A stretch of DNA of 64,000 bases from JACCTU01 sp963788055 (lineage in GTDB: Bacteria > Actinomycetota > Thermoleophilia > Gaiellales > Gaiellaceae): NCBI GenBank assembly GCA_963788055.1, contig CAWBFA010000005.1, positions 744,001 to 808,000 on the forward strand, written 5' to 3'. Positions 42,819 through 52,281 of this stretch are shown here, in pieces. A model generated the notes under the pieces. That model was not told the DNA's origin, ran no database searches, and worked only from the letters and a program-made list of their open reading frames with translations. The translations under genes were made by a program, and so were the position numbers. Within the stretch, counting starts at the first letter, position 1. Each line of letters opens with the position of its first letter.

Positions 42819-43834
42819 TTACTTACCCGAACGCCGGGCTCGAATCAGTCTAGAGCCGTCACGTTGCGGCCTCAAGAGAAATGCCAGGGGCAGGAGGCTC
42901 ATCGCAGCGGCGTACGGGGCAAGGGGGATCGTGCGCTGCCGGATTCCCTGAGCTTCGGTCTCCCCGCTCCCGAGTGCGCTGCGGACCCGCGCTTCGGCGG
43001 CGCCCAGCTCGTCCTCGCCGAAGCTCGCGCCGCCTGCCGCCAAAGCCAGCCGGTCGAGGTCACGGCCGCTCTCCTCGCGCGGGAAGTAGGCGGCCTCCGG
43101 GCGGCCGGAGGGCCGGTAGACGCGCTCGCCCGGCCGCCACACGTGCACGAGGATCAGCGAGATCCCGCGGCCGGAGCGAAGCGCCCGCGCCAGACCGGCG
43201 ACGTCGTACGCGCGCGACTCGCCGTCGGTGAGCACGACGAGAAGCCGCCGCTCGAGCGGAGGCCGAGTAGTACCCCTGCGTGGCGAGGTCCGCGAGCGGG
43301 GCGAGCGTCGTCGCGTTCACGTTCACCTCCTGCGGAGGCGGCCGCTCGATTCCGATGGCGCGCTCGACGGTCGCGTCGAACGCCGCGACGTCGGCGACCG
43401 GCAGCAGGTTGGGGAGGGCACGGTCGGTGAGCGTTCCGACACCGGTCGCGACGTCGTCGAGCGCAAAGCGCAGGCGCGTCGCCGCCTCCTTCGCGCGCGC
43501 GAGCCGGTTCGGTGCGCCGGGGCTCGCCGCGGCAGCCATCGAGCGTGACGTGTCGATGATGAACATCGCCTGAGCGTCCGTTCGCACACGCGCCGTTTCT
43601 GGCGCGCGGAGCGCGGGCTGCGCCGCGGCGAGGCCGAGCAGCGCGGGCACCGCGGCGAGCGCGGCAATGAGTCGCTCGGGGTGCTCCGCCGCGCGGTCGA
43701 GCGAGGCGGAGGAGCGCGCGGGCCGCGGCGACCCGCCGTTCGCCGAGCAGCAGCCCGCCGAGCGGCAGGAGCACGGCGAGCACGAGCAGCCCGCCAAGGG
43801 GGGTCAGGAAGGTGAAGGTCGTCGTGCCCGTCAA
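42819..43834 (-). CDS. VWA-domain membrane protein (MxaL/BatB-like), frameshifted twice
   Basis: The gene starts at a TTG overlapping the previous stop (TTGA). Removing one base near 43718 and one near 43262 gives about 338 residues: an N-terminal membrane helix pair (LTPLGGLLVLAVLLPLGGLLL), a VWA domain with MIDAS FIIDTSRSM and LVVLTDGESRAYDV, and a C-terminal helix. It is the last of six genes ordered like mxaR-S-A-C-K-L. It sits directly upstream of the PQQ dehydrogenase-like gene. Confidence 0.8.
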
Positions 43835-44439
43835 TAGCCCTGTCCCGGCGTACCGGTTCCGGCGCCGCGCCGACCGCTGCCGCGCGGCCCCGCTGCGGGG
43901 TTCGGCCCACGCCGCACGCCTTCCGCCTCGAGCAGGGTGAGCAGGAGCTCGAGGTTGTACTTCGCCGCCGTGTTCCCGGAGTCGCGCCGGACGGCGTTCT
44001 CGAACGCTGAGAGGCTCCGCTCGACGGGCGTCGCCCGCCGGCCGCTCGTCGAGTCGCTGAACGCGAGGATCCCGAGCAGGTCGAAGGCCTGCGACGCCTG
44101 GGCCGCTGCGCCTTCGCCGGCCGCGACCTCTGCGAGCGCGGCTTCGGCGGCTCCTCGCACGCGCGGCCGCGCGAACCCTCGCGCCTGATCGGCGGCACGG
44201 AACGCGGCGACGCCGCGCCTCAGCGCTCGGTCGTCGTCCACCTCGAGGACGCCGCGCGACACGCCGGACGGGAGCAGCGTCGAGGTGTCCCAGTCGGGTG
44301 CGGGCTGCGCCGCGAGTTGGAAGCGCAGGTCGTCGGCGCGCATCGTGTCGCGCCACGCGCGCACGTCCGCCGCGAGCAGCGCGAGAACTGCTGCGAGGAC
44401 GAGCGCTGCCGCCGCGGCAACGACGCGCGACGTTCTCAT
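43831..44439 (-). CDS. Membrane-anchored TPR-like protein (MxaK position)
   Basis: The 202-residue protein from the ATG at 44439 has one N-terminal membrane helix (SRVVAAAAALVLAAVLALLAA) and a periplasmic helical part whose last segment (SLSAFENAVRRDSGNTAAKYNLELLLTLLEAEG) looks like a TPR unit, as in BatC-type proteins. A Gly/Arg-rich tail follows. It overlaps both neighbours by four bases. Placement between two VWA genes matches mxaK. Confidence 0.65.
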   Translation of the reverse strand: MRTSRVVAAAAALVLAAVLALLAADVRAWRDTMRADDLRFQLAAQPAPDWDTSTLLPSGVSRGVLEVDDDRALRRGVAAFRAADQARGFARPRVRGAAEAALAEVAAGEGAAAQASQAFDLLGILAFSDSTSGRRATPVERSLSAFENAVRRDSGNTAAKYNLELLLTLLEAEGVRRGPNPAAGPRGSGRRGAGTGTPGQGY

Positions 44440-45284
44440 GCAGCTCCCTCCGCGCGCGGGCCCCTTGCCCACGTGAGGCGCGCCGACCAGAGCTCGTATG
44501 CGCCGAGCAGCAGCGCGACTCCGAGCGCGACGACGCCGAGCGTGAGCGGGAAGGAGCTCCGCGACGTGCTCTCCGCGCGCTCACCGCGCAGACTCGCCGG
44601 CGTGTACGAGCCCCAACCGCGCACGAGCCGGCGGTAGAGCTGCTCGTCACCCGGCGCGGCGTTCAGCGCGACGATGTCGAGCGGAATGCCTTCGCGGCGG
44701 TACGCGAGCGCCAGGCTCGTCACCTTCGGGACGTCGGCGGGATCGTCGTCGAGGTCGCTGATGAGGAGCACCGCAGGCTTCTGCGCAGGCGCTTCGTCGA
44801 TGATCACGCCGCGGGCGAGCTCGAGCCCGGTCGAGATCTTCGTGCCGGCGCTGAACGAGTTCGTCCACGGGTTCACCGGAAAGGTCGGCAGGAACCCGGA
44901 CGTGCGCGCAGGTCGCAGGGTGAAGTAGCGCGTGAGCGGTCGAAGGGCTTCCGACGGAGTCCCGGGCGGGAACGCCTCGTATGCGGTGTCGGAGAAGACG
45001 ACGAGCCCGAAGCGTCCACCTGACGAGGTGAGCTCGCGCAGCGCGGCGCCGATGCGCGCGTACGTGTCGGTCGAGATGCTCGCCGAGAGGTCGAGCACGA
45101 TGATCCCGTTCGAACGCGTCGGCAGCAGAGTCGTCTCGCGCACCTCCGGATGGCGCCCGAGCAGGATCGCCGCGACCGCGAGCGCGAGCAGCAGCACGGC
45201 GGCGCTCGTGCGGACGAGCGTCGTGCGGCGCGCCAGCGGAAGCAGGCCTCGCACGTCGGCGAACGGGATCGCGCTCGGCCTCAC
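44436..45284 (-). CDS. VWA-domain membrane protein (MxaC/BatA-like)
   Basis: The 282-residue protein starts at a GTG overlapping the previous stop (GTGA). It has an N-terminal segment and helix (LVRTSAAVLLLALAVAAILL), a VWA domain with MIDAS VLDLSASIST, DLDDDPADVP and a C-terminal helix (LGVVALGVALLLGAYELW). VWA proteins of this type work with MoxR ATPases in metal insertion or complex assembly. Confidence 0.82.
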   Translation of the reverse strand: MRPSAIPFADVRGLLPLARRTTLVRTSAAVLLLALAVAAILLGRHPEVRETTLLPTRSNGIIVLDLSASISTDTYARIGAALRELTSSGGRFGLVVFSDTAYEAFPPGTPSEALRPLTRYFTLRPARTSGFLPTFPVNPWTNSFSAGTKISTGLELARGVIIDEAPAQKPAVLLISDLDDDPADVPKVTSLALAYRREGIPLDIVALNAAPGDEQLYRRLVRGWGSYTPASLRGERAESTSRSSFPLTLGVVALGVALLLGAYELWSARLTWARGPRAEGAA

Positions 45285-46174
45285 CGGACCGACACCGTCC
45301 GCTCGACCTCTTCCACGAGCGACTCGAGGCCTGTCGGCGACGGCTCGGCGCGGCCCCACGCCAGCCTCGCTGCCGCAGGTGCGAGTCGGCGGCCGCCGTT
45401 CGGGTCGAACGCGAGCACCCGGGCGAGGAGCGCCAGCGCCCTACGCCGGTCGTCGGGCCCTCGCGACGCGGATGCACGCGCGAGGTCGAGGGCACGCGCG
45501 AGCGTCGAGCGGAAGCGGGCGCGTTCGAGCAAGAGCCTGCGACGACGCGAGACCTCTCGAGCCAAGAGCGCGAACGCGCCGAGCGCGAGCAAGACGGCGA
45601 CGAGCGTGAGAGCCGCGGCGACCGCCCCTGGTTCCAGGCGATACGAGACGGCGGGTAGAGCGATCTCCTGCCGCCACGGCGGCGGGTCGCTCGCGAGCGC
45701 GGCCGGCGCAACGCGCGAGACCACGTGGACCCGCGGCCAACTCTCGTTGTACGTGACGAGGTTGTCGCTGCTCGGTGCCGTGTGAACCTGAAGCTTCGGA
45801 AGCGCTATCCCGCCGGGCTGCGGCAGGCACGCCTCCACGAGGCACTGCAACGTGTAGCGCCGTTCGATCGAGGTCGTCTGACCGCTGTCCGAGCGCGACT
45901 CCTGAGGCTGGCCGACGAGCGAGAACGGGGCAAAGTCCGCCTCGATCCGAACCGCGTCCGGATCGAGCTGCCGACGATTCACGAGGACCTCGGCGCGCGC
46001 CGTGACAGGGTCCCCGAAGAAGAGAGGGCTCGGCGCGATCGATGTCGAGATCGCGACATCGCCCCGGGGCGCCGGCGCATCGTCGCCGCTACCACCGAGC
46101 ATCGCGACGAGCACCAACGCGACGACAACCGCTGCGGCGAGACCCGCGACAGCGAGCAGGCGTCCGCGTCTCAC
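45281..46174 (-). CDS. Membrane protein with periplasmic beta domain (MxaA position)
   Basis: The 297-residue protein from the GTG at 46174 (overlapping the DUF58 stop as GTGA) has an N-terminal helix (AGLAAAVVVALVLVAML), an extracytoplasmic beta-rich region (APSPLFFGDPVTARAEVLVNRR, YTLQCLVEACLPQPG with two cysteines), a second helix (AALTLVAVLLALGAFALLA) and a cytoplasmic helical tail. The layout resembles MxaA/BatD-like proteins. Primary-sequence similarity is weak, so the call relies on gene order. Confidence 0.65.
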   Translation of the reverse strand: MRRGRLLAVAGLAAAVVVALVLVAMLGGSGDDAPAPRGDVAISTSIAPSPLFFGDPVTARAEVLVNRRQLDPDAVRIEADFAPFSLVGQPQESRSDSGQTTSIERRYTLQCLVEACLPQPGGIALPKLQVHTAPSSDNLVTYNESWPRVHVVSRVAPAALASDPPPWRQEIALPAVSYRLEPGAVAAALTLVAVLLALGAFALLAREVSRRRRLLLERARFRSTLARALDLARASASRGPDDRRRALALLARVLAFDPNGGRRLAPAAARLAWGRAEPSPTGLESLVEEVERTVSVR

Positions 46175-47110
46175 CGGCCGCGCCTCCGCCCCTGCCGCCG
46201 GAGCTCCGCCCACGCGAGGAACTCGCGGTCGATTGCGAGCGGGTCGCTCGTGCCGACGACGACGGGATCCAGCCCGATGCCGCGCAGCTCCGAGAGCAGC
46301 CGTCCGAGCCGCGCCTCGTTGGCGGCACGGAGCTCACGCGCCTCCGAGGCGGAGACCCGAGCAGTGAGGACGCGCCCGGTCCCCGGCTCCGCGAACGGCA
46401 CGGTCACCGACCGGAGCTCGGGGAAGCTCTGCTCCCAGACGGGGTCCTGCACGATGACCGGGACGACGTCCCAGCGGAGAGCGCGGGCGTGCAGCCACGC
46501 CTCGAGTCGCGGGGGCGAGAGGAAGTCGGAGACGACGAAGACGAAGCTCCCCGACGGCAGGTCGGCGCGCAGCCGGGCGAGGTAGTCGAGGCCGCGCTCG
46601 ACGTTGTCCTCCGGCGCATCGAACGCGAGCGTCCCGAGCCGCTCCTCGACCTCCCAGCGGCGGCGCCGGCTCCTCGGCGGAAGCCAGAACGGAGCACCCT
46701 CCCGTCCGGTGCTGCCGGCGAAGTCGATGTACCCGATCTCGCCGCGTGCGGCGAGCGCGCTGACGACGATCGCGTCGGCGACCGCCGAGACCGCCGTCGG
46801 GCTTCGAGAGCCATGGGAACTCCGGCGGATAGAGCGCCATCGCCGGTCGCCGGTCGCAGAGCACGACGACGCGCGGCGCCTCCTCGGCGTACTTCTCACG
46901 GACGACGAAGACGTCGCCGTCGTGGGCAGACGAAAGGCGGGCGGACGCGTACCAGTCGATGGTGGACACCGGGTCGCCCGGCGCGTACTCGCGCGAGCCT
47001 GCGACGTCGGAGCCGGGTCCGCGGCGGAGGCTGCGCTGCTCGCCGAACGGGATCCCCGCCACGCGCCGCCGCGGCACGAGCGGAAAGGTCCGGCGCGGCG
47101 TCTCGCTCAC
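46171..47110 (-). CDS. DUF58 domain protein (MxaS-like), frameshifted
   Basis: The gene starts at a GTG overlapping the moxR stop (GTGA). One extra base near 46797 separates the two halves. The DUF58 signature is present (RRGPGSDVAGSREYAPGDPVSTIDWYASARL), followed after the break by a VWA-like half (DAIVVSALAARGEIGYIDFAG, FVFVVSDFLSPPRLEAWLHA). DUF58 proteins are regular partners of MoxR ATPases; in methylotrophs this is MxaS. Confidence 0.82.
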
Positions 47111-48159
47111 GCGTCGACCGCGCGAGGCGCGGAGCGTTCCTCTTCCCAGTCGGGCTCGGGCCGCGGCGCGAGCTGGAGGCAGCGGTCGCGGATCTGGCCG
47201 AGCGCCTCGTCGCGAGTCTGCATCCGCGTCTCTGCGAGGAATGACGGCGTGAGGATCAGCCGGTGGCCGAGCACGGGCAGAAACAGCAGCTCCAGATCCT
47301 CCGACGTGACGTAGTCGCGGCCGTGCAGGAGCGCCCAGGCGCGCGCCGTCTGGTCGAGCGCGAGGGTGCCGCGGAGCGACGCTCCGATCTCGACGCCTTC
47401 GACGTGACGCGTCGCGCGGACGAGCTGGACGATCCAGCGCTCGAGGATCTCGGCGAGGTAGACGTCCTCGACCGCAGCGTGCAGCTCGGCGAGATCGGCC
47501 GCGGTCACCACCGGTCTGAGATCGGCGAGCGGGTGCCCGCCGCGCTGCTCGCGCATGATCAGGAGCTCCTGCTCCTCGTCGGGGTAGCCGAGCGCGGTCT
47601 TCAGGAAGAAACGGTCGAGCTGCGCTTCCGGCAGCGGAAACGTGCCCTCCTGCTCGATCGGGTTCTCGGTCGCGATCAGGAGGAAGGGCGGCGGCAGTGG
47701 GCGCGATACGCCGTCGACCGTGACCTGCCGCTCCGCCATCGCCTCGAGCAGCGCCGACTGTGTCTTCGGCATGGCCCGGTTGATCTCGTCGACGAGGACG
47801 ACGTTGGCGAAGATCGGCCCGGGGCGGAACTCGAACTCGCGGGTCTTCTGGTTGTAGATCGCGAGTCCCGTGACATCGGTCGGCTGCAGGTCGGGCGTGC
47901 ACTGGATGCGTGTGCCGACGGCGCCCTCGACGCTTTGGGCGATTGCACGCGCGAGCACGGTCTTCGCGGTGCCGGGGACGTCCTCGAAGAGCACATGGCC
48001 GCCCGAAGCGAGCGCGGCGAGCACGAGCCGGATCTCCTCGCGCTTGCCGTGGACGACCGTCTCCACGTTCGCGAGCAGGCGCGCGGCGACGTCGACGGCG
48101 CGCTCGAACCGGACGCCGACCGGCTGTTCGTCGATCCCTGGCGCGGTCACTCCACCCAT
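47107..48159 (-). CDS. MoxR-family AAA+ ATPase (MxaR-like)
   Basis: The 350-residue ATPase has Walker A EDVPGTAKTVLARAIAQ, TPDLQPTDVTGLAIYNQ, Walker B VVLVDEINRAMPKTQSALLEAM, sensor 1 LLIATENPIEQEGTFPLPEAQLDRF and a C-terminal lid domain. MoxR chaperones drive maturation of partner enzymes, in methylotrophs calcium insertion into methanol dehydrogenase. It is the first gene of the overlapping six-gene set running to 42819. Confidence 0.93.
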   Translation of the reverse strand: MGGVTAPGIDEQPVGVRFERAVDVAARLLANVETVVHGKREEIRLVLAALASGGHVLFEDVPGTAKTVLARAIAQSVEGAVGTRIQCTPDLQPTDVTGLAIYNQKTREFEFRPGPIFANVVLVDEINRAMPKTQSALLEAMAERQVTVDGVSRPLPPPFLLIATENPIEQEGTFPLPEAQLDRFFLKTALGYPDEEQELLIMREQRGGHPLADLRPVVTAADLAELHAAVEDVYLAEILERWIVQLVRATRHVEGVEIGASLRGTLALDQTARAWALLHGRDYVTSEDLELLFLPVLGHRLILTPSFLAETRMQTRDEALGQIRDRCLQLAPRPEPDWEEERSAPRAVDA

Positions 48160-48180
48160 CCTACGGAGCCGCGCCGGACC

Positions 48181-48588
48181 CTAGTTGATGGTGAAGTACC
48201 CCTTCATCCGCGGGTTGTTCCGGTCCGCCGGCGCGATGCTTCGGTACTGCAGCTTCCCGCGGTAGTCGAGATAGAGCAAGAGGATCCTGGCTCTGCTCCC
48301 CGGCTTGATGATGCCGGTGGACAGCCCCGCCTTGTGCAGGACCACGACCTTGTCGGCGCCGACGGTGAAGGTGTGCAGCTTCTTCCCGACGTTGCGGACG
48401 ATGAAGCGGCTGGCGGTGCCGCGTAGGCCGACCTTCGGGTTCACGACGATCCCCGTGTCCCTGAGCGTCACATTGACGTCGATGATCTCGGTGGGCTCGG
48501 TCGTCGTGGGGCGCGCCGCGCCCTGCGCCGCCGACATGAGCACGGCGAGCGATGCGAGCAGGCCGAGAGCGGCGATGCGAGCGGTCAT
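48181..48588 (-). CDS. Secreted cupredoxin-like protein lacking the copper cysteine
   Basis: The 135-residue product has a signal peptide (RIAALGLLASLAVLMSAAQGA) and a cupredoxin-like beta domain (DVNVTLRDTGIVVNPKVGLRGTASRFIVRNVGKKLHTFTVG). A His at the usual N-terminal ligand position is present (KLHTF), but no Cys follows in the C-terminal loop, so it probably does not form a blue-copper site. It lies upstream of moxR on the same strand. Confidence 0.7.
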   Translation of the reverse strand: MTARIAALGLLASLAVLMSAAQGAARPTTTEPTEIIDVNVTLRDTGIVVNPKVGLRGTASRFIVRNVGKKLHTFTVGADKVVVLHKAGLSTGIIKPGSRARILLLYLDYRGKLQYRSIAPADRNNPRMKGYFTIN

Positions 48589-48611
48589 GCGGCGATAGGG
48601 TAGCACCGCTT

Positions 48612-50100
48612 TTGGCTTCGATCCCGTCACGGATCGCTCCGTTGGCGGCTGCCTCGGCGCTCGTCGCGGGCCTGCTCTGCGGTTGCGGGGGGAGCGGTGA
48701 CGACGCGGTCTGGCGGCTCCCGAACAGCGGCCTCGAGGGGACGCGCGCCGCTGCCGGATCCGTCGATCGACGCAGGCAACGTCGCGTAGCTCGAGGTGCG
48801 GTGGCGCTTCGCCTTCACCGCGCAACCGAGCTTCTCGGGGATCTTCGCTTCGACACCGGTGGTCGATGACGACACGGTCTACGCGCAGGATCTGCGGAGC
48901 AACGTGTTCGCGCTCGACCGGTCGACGGGCGCACTGCGGTGGGCGCATCGCTACCACGCGCGGAACGACGGGCCGAACGGCCTCTCCGTCGACGGTGAGA
49001 GTGTCTACGGCGCGACCGACTCCGACGCGTTCCGCCTCGACGCGGAGACGGGCGAGGAGCGTTGGCGTCGCCACCTGACGGGCGCCAGCGAGCAGTTCGT
49101 CGAGGTCGCGCCGGTGATCTGGAAGGACCTCGTGTTCCTCAGCACGGTCGGCTTCCCCCCGTCCGGTAGGGGCGCGATCTACGCCCTCGACGCAGAGACG
49201 GGCGACGTGCGCTGGAAGTTCGTGACAGTGAAGGAGCCGTGGGCGTTTCCACTCGAGGCCGGAGGCGGGGGCCTGTGGAACCCGGTCTCGGTCGACGCGC
49301 AGGGCCGTCTCTATGCCGGCAACTCGAACCCGGGACCGTGGGGTGGCACACCCGAGCGCCCGAACGGCGCGGTCTTTCCCGGTCCCGCGCTGTACACCGA
49401 CTCGCTCCTCGTGCTCGACGCCCGCACGGGGCGCTTGCTCTGGTACGACCAGGTGACTCCGCACGACGTTCGTGACTACGACTTCCAAGTCTCGCCGGTT
49501 CTCACGACGCTCGGCGGAGTCGACGTCGTGTTCGGGGCCGGAAAAGCCGGACGCGTGATCGCGTGGAACCGGGAGACGCGCCGCCGGAGATGGACGGCGA
49601 TCGTCGGGCTGCACCGGAACGACGTGGGTCCGCTCCCGAGGCGCAAAGTGACCGTGTGCCCGGGGCTGCTCGGGGGTGTCGAGACGGCGATGGCGTACGC
49701 TGAAGGCCGTCTCTTCGTCCCGGTCGTCGACCTCTGCGGGTGGGGCAGCGCCGTCGACCGCCAGGAGCTGGACGAGGTCGACCCGGCAAGCGGTCGTGGC
49801 CGCCTCGTTGCCCTCGACGCGGCGAGCGGGCGAACGTTGTGGGAGCGCCGCCTACCGTCTCCGAACTTCGGATGCGCAACGGTTTCCAACGACGTCGTCT
49901 TCACGTCCACCTACGCGGGAACGGTGTACGCCTTCGCCGCACGGGATGGGGCGCTCCTGTGGCGTGGACGGCTGCGGGCCGGCCTGAACGCCTGCCCGGC
50001 GGTCGCGGGGGACCTGCTGCTGGTCGGGGCCGGCGTCCGGCTGCCCGATCGGCCTGACTCGACACCCGAGCTCGTCGCATTTGGCCCTCGTGACGATTGA
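48612..50100 (+). CDS. PQQ-binding-like beta-propeller lipoprotein, frameshifted
   Basis: The TTG at 48612 begins a lipoprotein signal peptide ending in a lipobox (AGLLCGC). A one-base shift near 48755 and a TAG at 48789 (GNVA-stop-LEVRWRF) separate it from the main frame, which is intact from the GTG at 48796 (434 residues). That part is an eight-bladed-type PQQ propeller (VFALDRSTGALRWAHRY, IYALDAETGDVRWKFV) with TPHDVRDYDFQVSP at the active-site position, keeping both Asp residues. It may be a quinoprotein dehydrogenase or a BamB-like scaffold. Confidence 0.75.
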
Positions 50101-50158
50101 AACTGACCCTCCCGAGTGGGATAGTGGATCAGTCACGTATCTGACCGAGGGGGCTAAT

Positions 50159-52138
50159 TTGCGCCGTGCCGTCTTTCCAGGGATTTTCGTCCTGGGGCTG
50201 ACAGTCCTGGGACTTCTCGCAGCAGGAGGTGGAGCGTCGTCCTCAGCACCGCAGAAGGCGATTGCCGTGTCGCCCGCCTACACAGCTGCGCAGCTCAACG
50301 CATTTCCGGGCGACAACTGGATCACACCGGGCGGTGACCTGAAGAACAGCCGTTACTCGACGCTGACACAGATCACCCAGGCAAACGTCGGGACACTCAA
50401 AGAGGCCTGGAAGATCAGCCTCGGAATCTGTCCTCAAAGGGACACGACGTGCGGCTCCAACGAAGCCAACGCCGTCGTCGTCGACGGCGTGTACTACCTG
50501 CCTACGGGCAAGGGCCACGTCTTCGCACTCGACGCGACGACGGGCAAGGAGCTCTGGCACTACGTGCCGGTCTACGACGGCGGCGTTCCCGGTGGCGGGC
50601 TCGCCACGGGCCCGTACAACGTCGGCACCGGCGGCCGGAACTCCGGCGTGGCGCTCGGCGAGGGCAAGGTCTTCCTGGGCCGGCGCGACGGTTACCTCAT
50701 CGCGCTCGACCAGCAGACCGGCGCCGAGATCTGGAAGACCCAGGTCATCCCATGGCGGAAGGGCGGCAGACTCGTCGCCCACCCGATCTACTTCGATGGG
50801 ATCATTCTGGTCGGCACGAGCGGCGGCGACAGCTACGTCCGCAACGACATGCAGGCGTTCGACGCCACGACGGGCACGCAGGTGTGGCACTGGAACATCG
50901 TCCCGTCGCCCGGCCAGCCCGGGGCGAACTCGTGGGCTCCCGGCGAGTACCACTACGGGGGCGGCGCGATGTGGAACAGCGGTGCCGTCGATGTGAAGAA
51001 CAAGCTGGTGATCATCGGCACCGGCAACCCGGTCCCGTGGAACTCGCGCGGCCCCGGGATGAACCTCTGGACGTCCTCGCTCGTCGGGCTCGACGTCTAC
51101 ACCGGCGTGTTCAAGTGGGGCTTCCAGACCGTGCACCACGACAACTGGGACACGGATCTGCCGCAGTCGCCGCTCCTGGTCGACGAGGCCTACTCATTGA
51201 CGACCTCGAAGAAGGTCAGGGTCAAGGTCAGGGTCAAGGGCAAGCTCGTCACCCGCACGAGGACCGTCAAGACGACCCTCAAGAGCAACGAGGCCGTCTC
51301 GATGCTCTCGAAGTTCGGCTGGAACTTCATCCTCGACCGGAAGACCGGGAAGCCGCTGGTCCCGACGCCCGAGGTGAAGGTTCCGACGCTGTCCAGTTCG
51401 CCCGACGTGAACGCGTGGCCGACGCAGCCGATCCCGCAGGGGATGAACATCCTCGACTTCCCGGCGATGCCGAACGGTCAGGGGAGGCTGTGCGCGAACC
51501 GGCAGGCGACCTGGGAGGGCAACGCGCCCAACGGGAAGCCATTCAAGCTCGGCTGCATGCTCGACCCGTACGGGACGGAAGAGTTCGTCGTCGTGCCCTT
51601 CGAGAACGTCGAGTGGGGCCCGTCCGCGTACAACCCGACACTGCACTCGATCGTTGCGTGCGCAGTCGACACGCGGACCCGCGCCTTCGCTCAGGTTCCG
51701 AAGGCCTCGCAGACGCTCGTTCCGGGCGTGAGCGGCACCGGCGTCCTCGGGCGGACCAGCCCGACGACGACGCACACCGGCACGCTCACGGCGTTCGACG
51801 TCCGCACGAACAAGCGGATCTGGCACCAGGTGTGGCCTGCCCCGTGCATCAGCGGGGCGACGAACACCGCCTCGAACCTGACGTTCGTCGGCACGACCGG
51901 CGGCGCGTCAGGCAAGGGCTCGCTGCAGGCGATCAACACGCAGAACGGAACGCTGCTCTGGGAGTCGCCGAAGATGGACGCGATGGCGACTGCGCCGCCG
52001 ATGACCTACACGGTCGGCGGGAAGCAGTACGTGTCGATCTTCGTCGGCGGACAGGGCCGCGACGATCCGACGGGCGGCGTTTGCGCACCGGCGCCCTGCG
52101 GACGTGGTGACTACATCTACACCTACGCATTGCCGTAG
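50159..52138 (+). CDS. PQQ-dependent dehydrogenase-like protein
   Basis: The TTG at 50159 follows GAGGGGG and starts a hydrophobic signal or anchor (AVFPGIFVLGLTVLGLLAAGG). The 659-residue protein is a quinoprotein propeller: NWITPGGDLKNSRYSTLTQI, VFALDATTGKELWHYVPVYDGG, and the active-site segment HHDNWDTDLPQSPLLVD with the W-D-x-D motif. A short Val/Lys repeat encoded by direct repeats lies near 51215-51245. It should oxidise an alcohol or sugar at the cell surface if PQQ is available. PQQ synthesis genes are not in the window. Confidence 0.85.
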   Translation: MRRAVFPGIFVLGLTVLGLLAAGGGASSSAPQKAIAVSPAYTAAQLNAFPGDNWITPGGDLKNSRYSTLTQITQANVGTLKEAWKISLGICPQRDTTCGSNEANAVVVDGVYYLPTGKGHVFALDATTGKELWHYVPVYDGGVPGGGLATGPYNVGTGGRNSGVALGEGKVFLGRRDGYLIALDQQTGAEIWKTQVIPWRKGGRLVAHPIYFDGIILVGTSGGDSYVRNDMQAFDATTGTQVWHWNIVPSPGQPGANSWAPGEYHYGGGAMWNSGAVDVKNKLVIIGTGNPVPWNSRGPGMNLWTSSLVGLDVYTGVFKWGFQTVHHDNWDTDLPQSPLLVDEAYSLTTSKKVRVKVRVKGKLVTRTRTVKTTLKSNEAVSMLSKFGWNFILDRKTGKPLVPTPEVKVPTLSSSPDVNAWPTQPIPQGMNILDFPAMPNGQGRLCANRQATWEGNAPNGKPFKLGCMLDPYGTEEFVVVPFENVEWGPSAYNPTLHSIVACAVDTRTRAFAQVPKASQTLVPGVSGTGVLGRTSPTTTHTGTLTAFDVRTNKRIWHQVWPAPCISGATNTASNLTFVGTTGGASGKGSLQAINTQNGTLLWESPKMDAMATAPPMTYTVGGKQYVSIFVGGQGRDDPTGGVCAPAPCGRGDYIYTYALP

Positions 52139-52150
52139 CTGAGAACTCCC

Positions 52151-52181
52151 TGGGTGGCGGCCGGTCGGCGGCCGCCACCCA
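52151..52181 (+). terminator. Hairpin terminator after the 50159 PQQ gene
   Basis: A perfect 13-bp stem (TGGGTGGCGGCCG and its complement) with the loop GTCGG starts 13 bases after the stop. Confidence 0.65.
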
Positions 52182-52281
52182 CGGCCTTTACATCTGCTTG
52201 CGTGCGCACGAACCGGTGCTAACCTGCCTCCGGCTCGAAGTCTGAGCGGAGACGACGTTTTTCGGGAGGGGTTTCTTGCAG

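Noticed and set aside
50159..52138. Lanthanide-dependent methanol dehydrogenase (XoxF) from the D-x-D motif
   Set aside because: The same D-x-D occurs in glucose-type PQQ dehydrogenases, and the vicinal cysteine pair and other XoxF landmarks are not seen.
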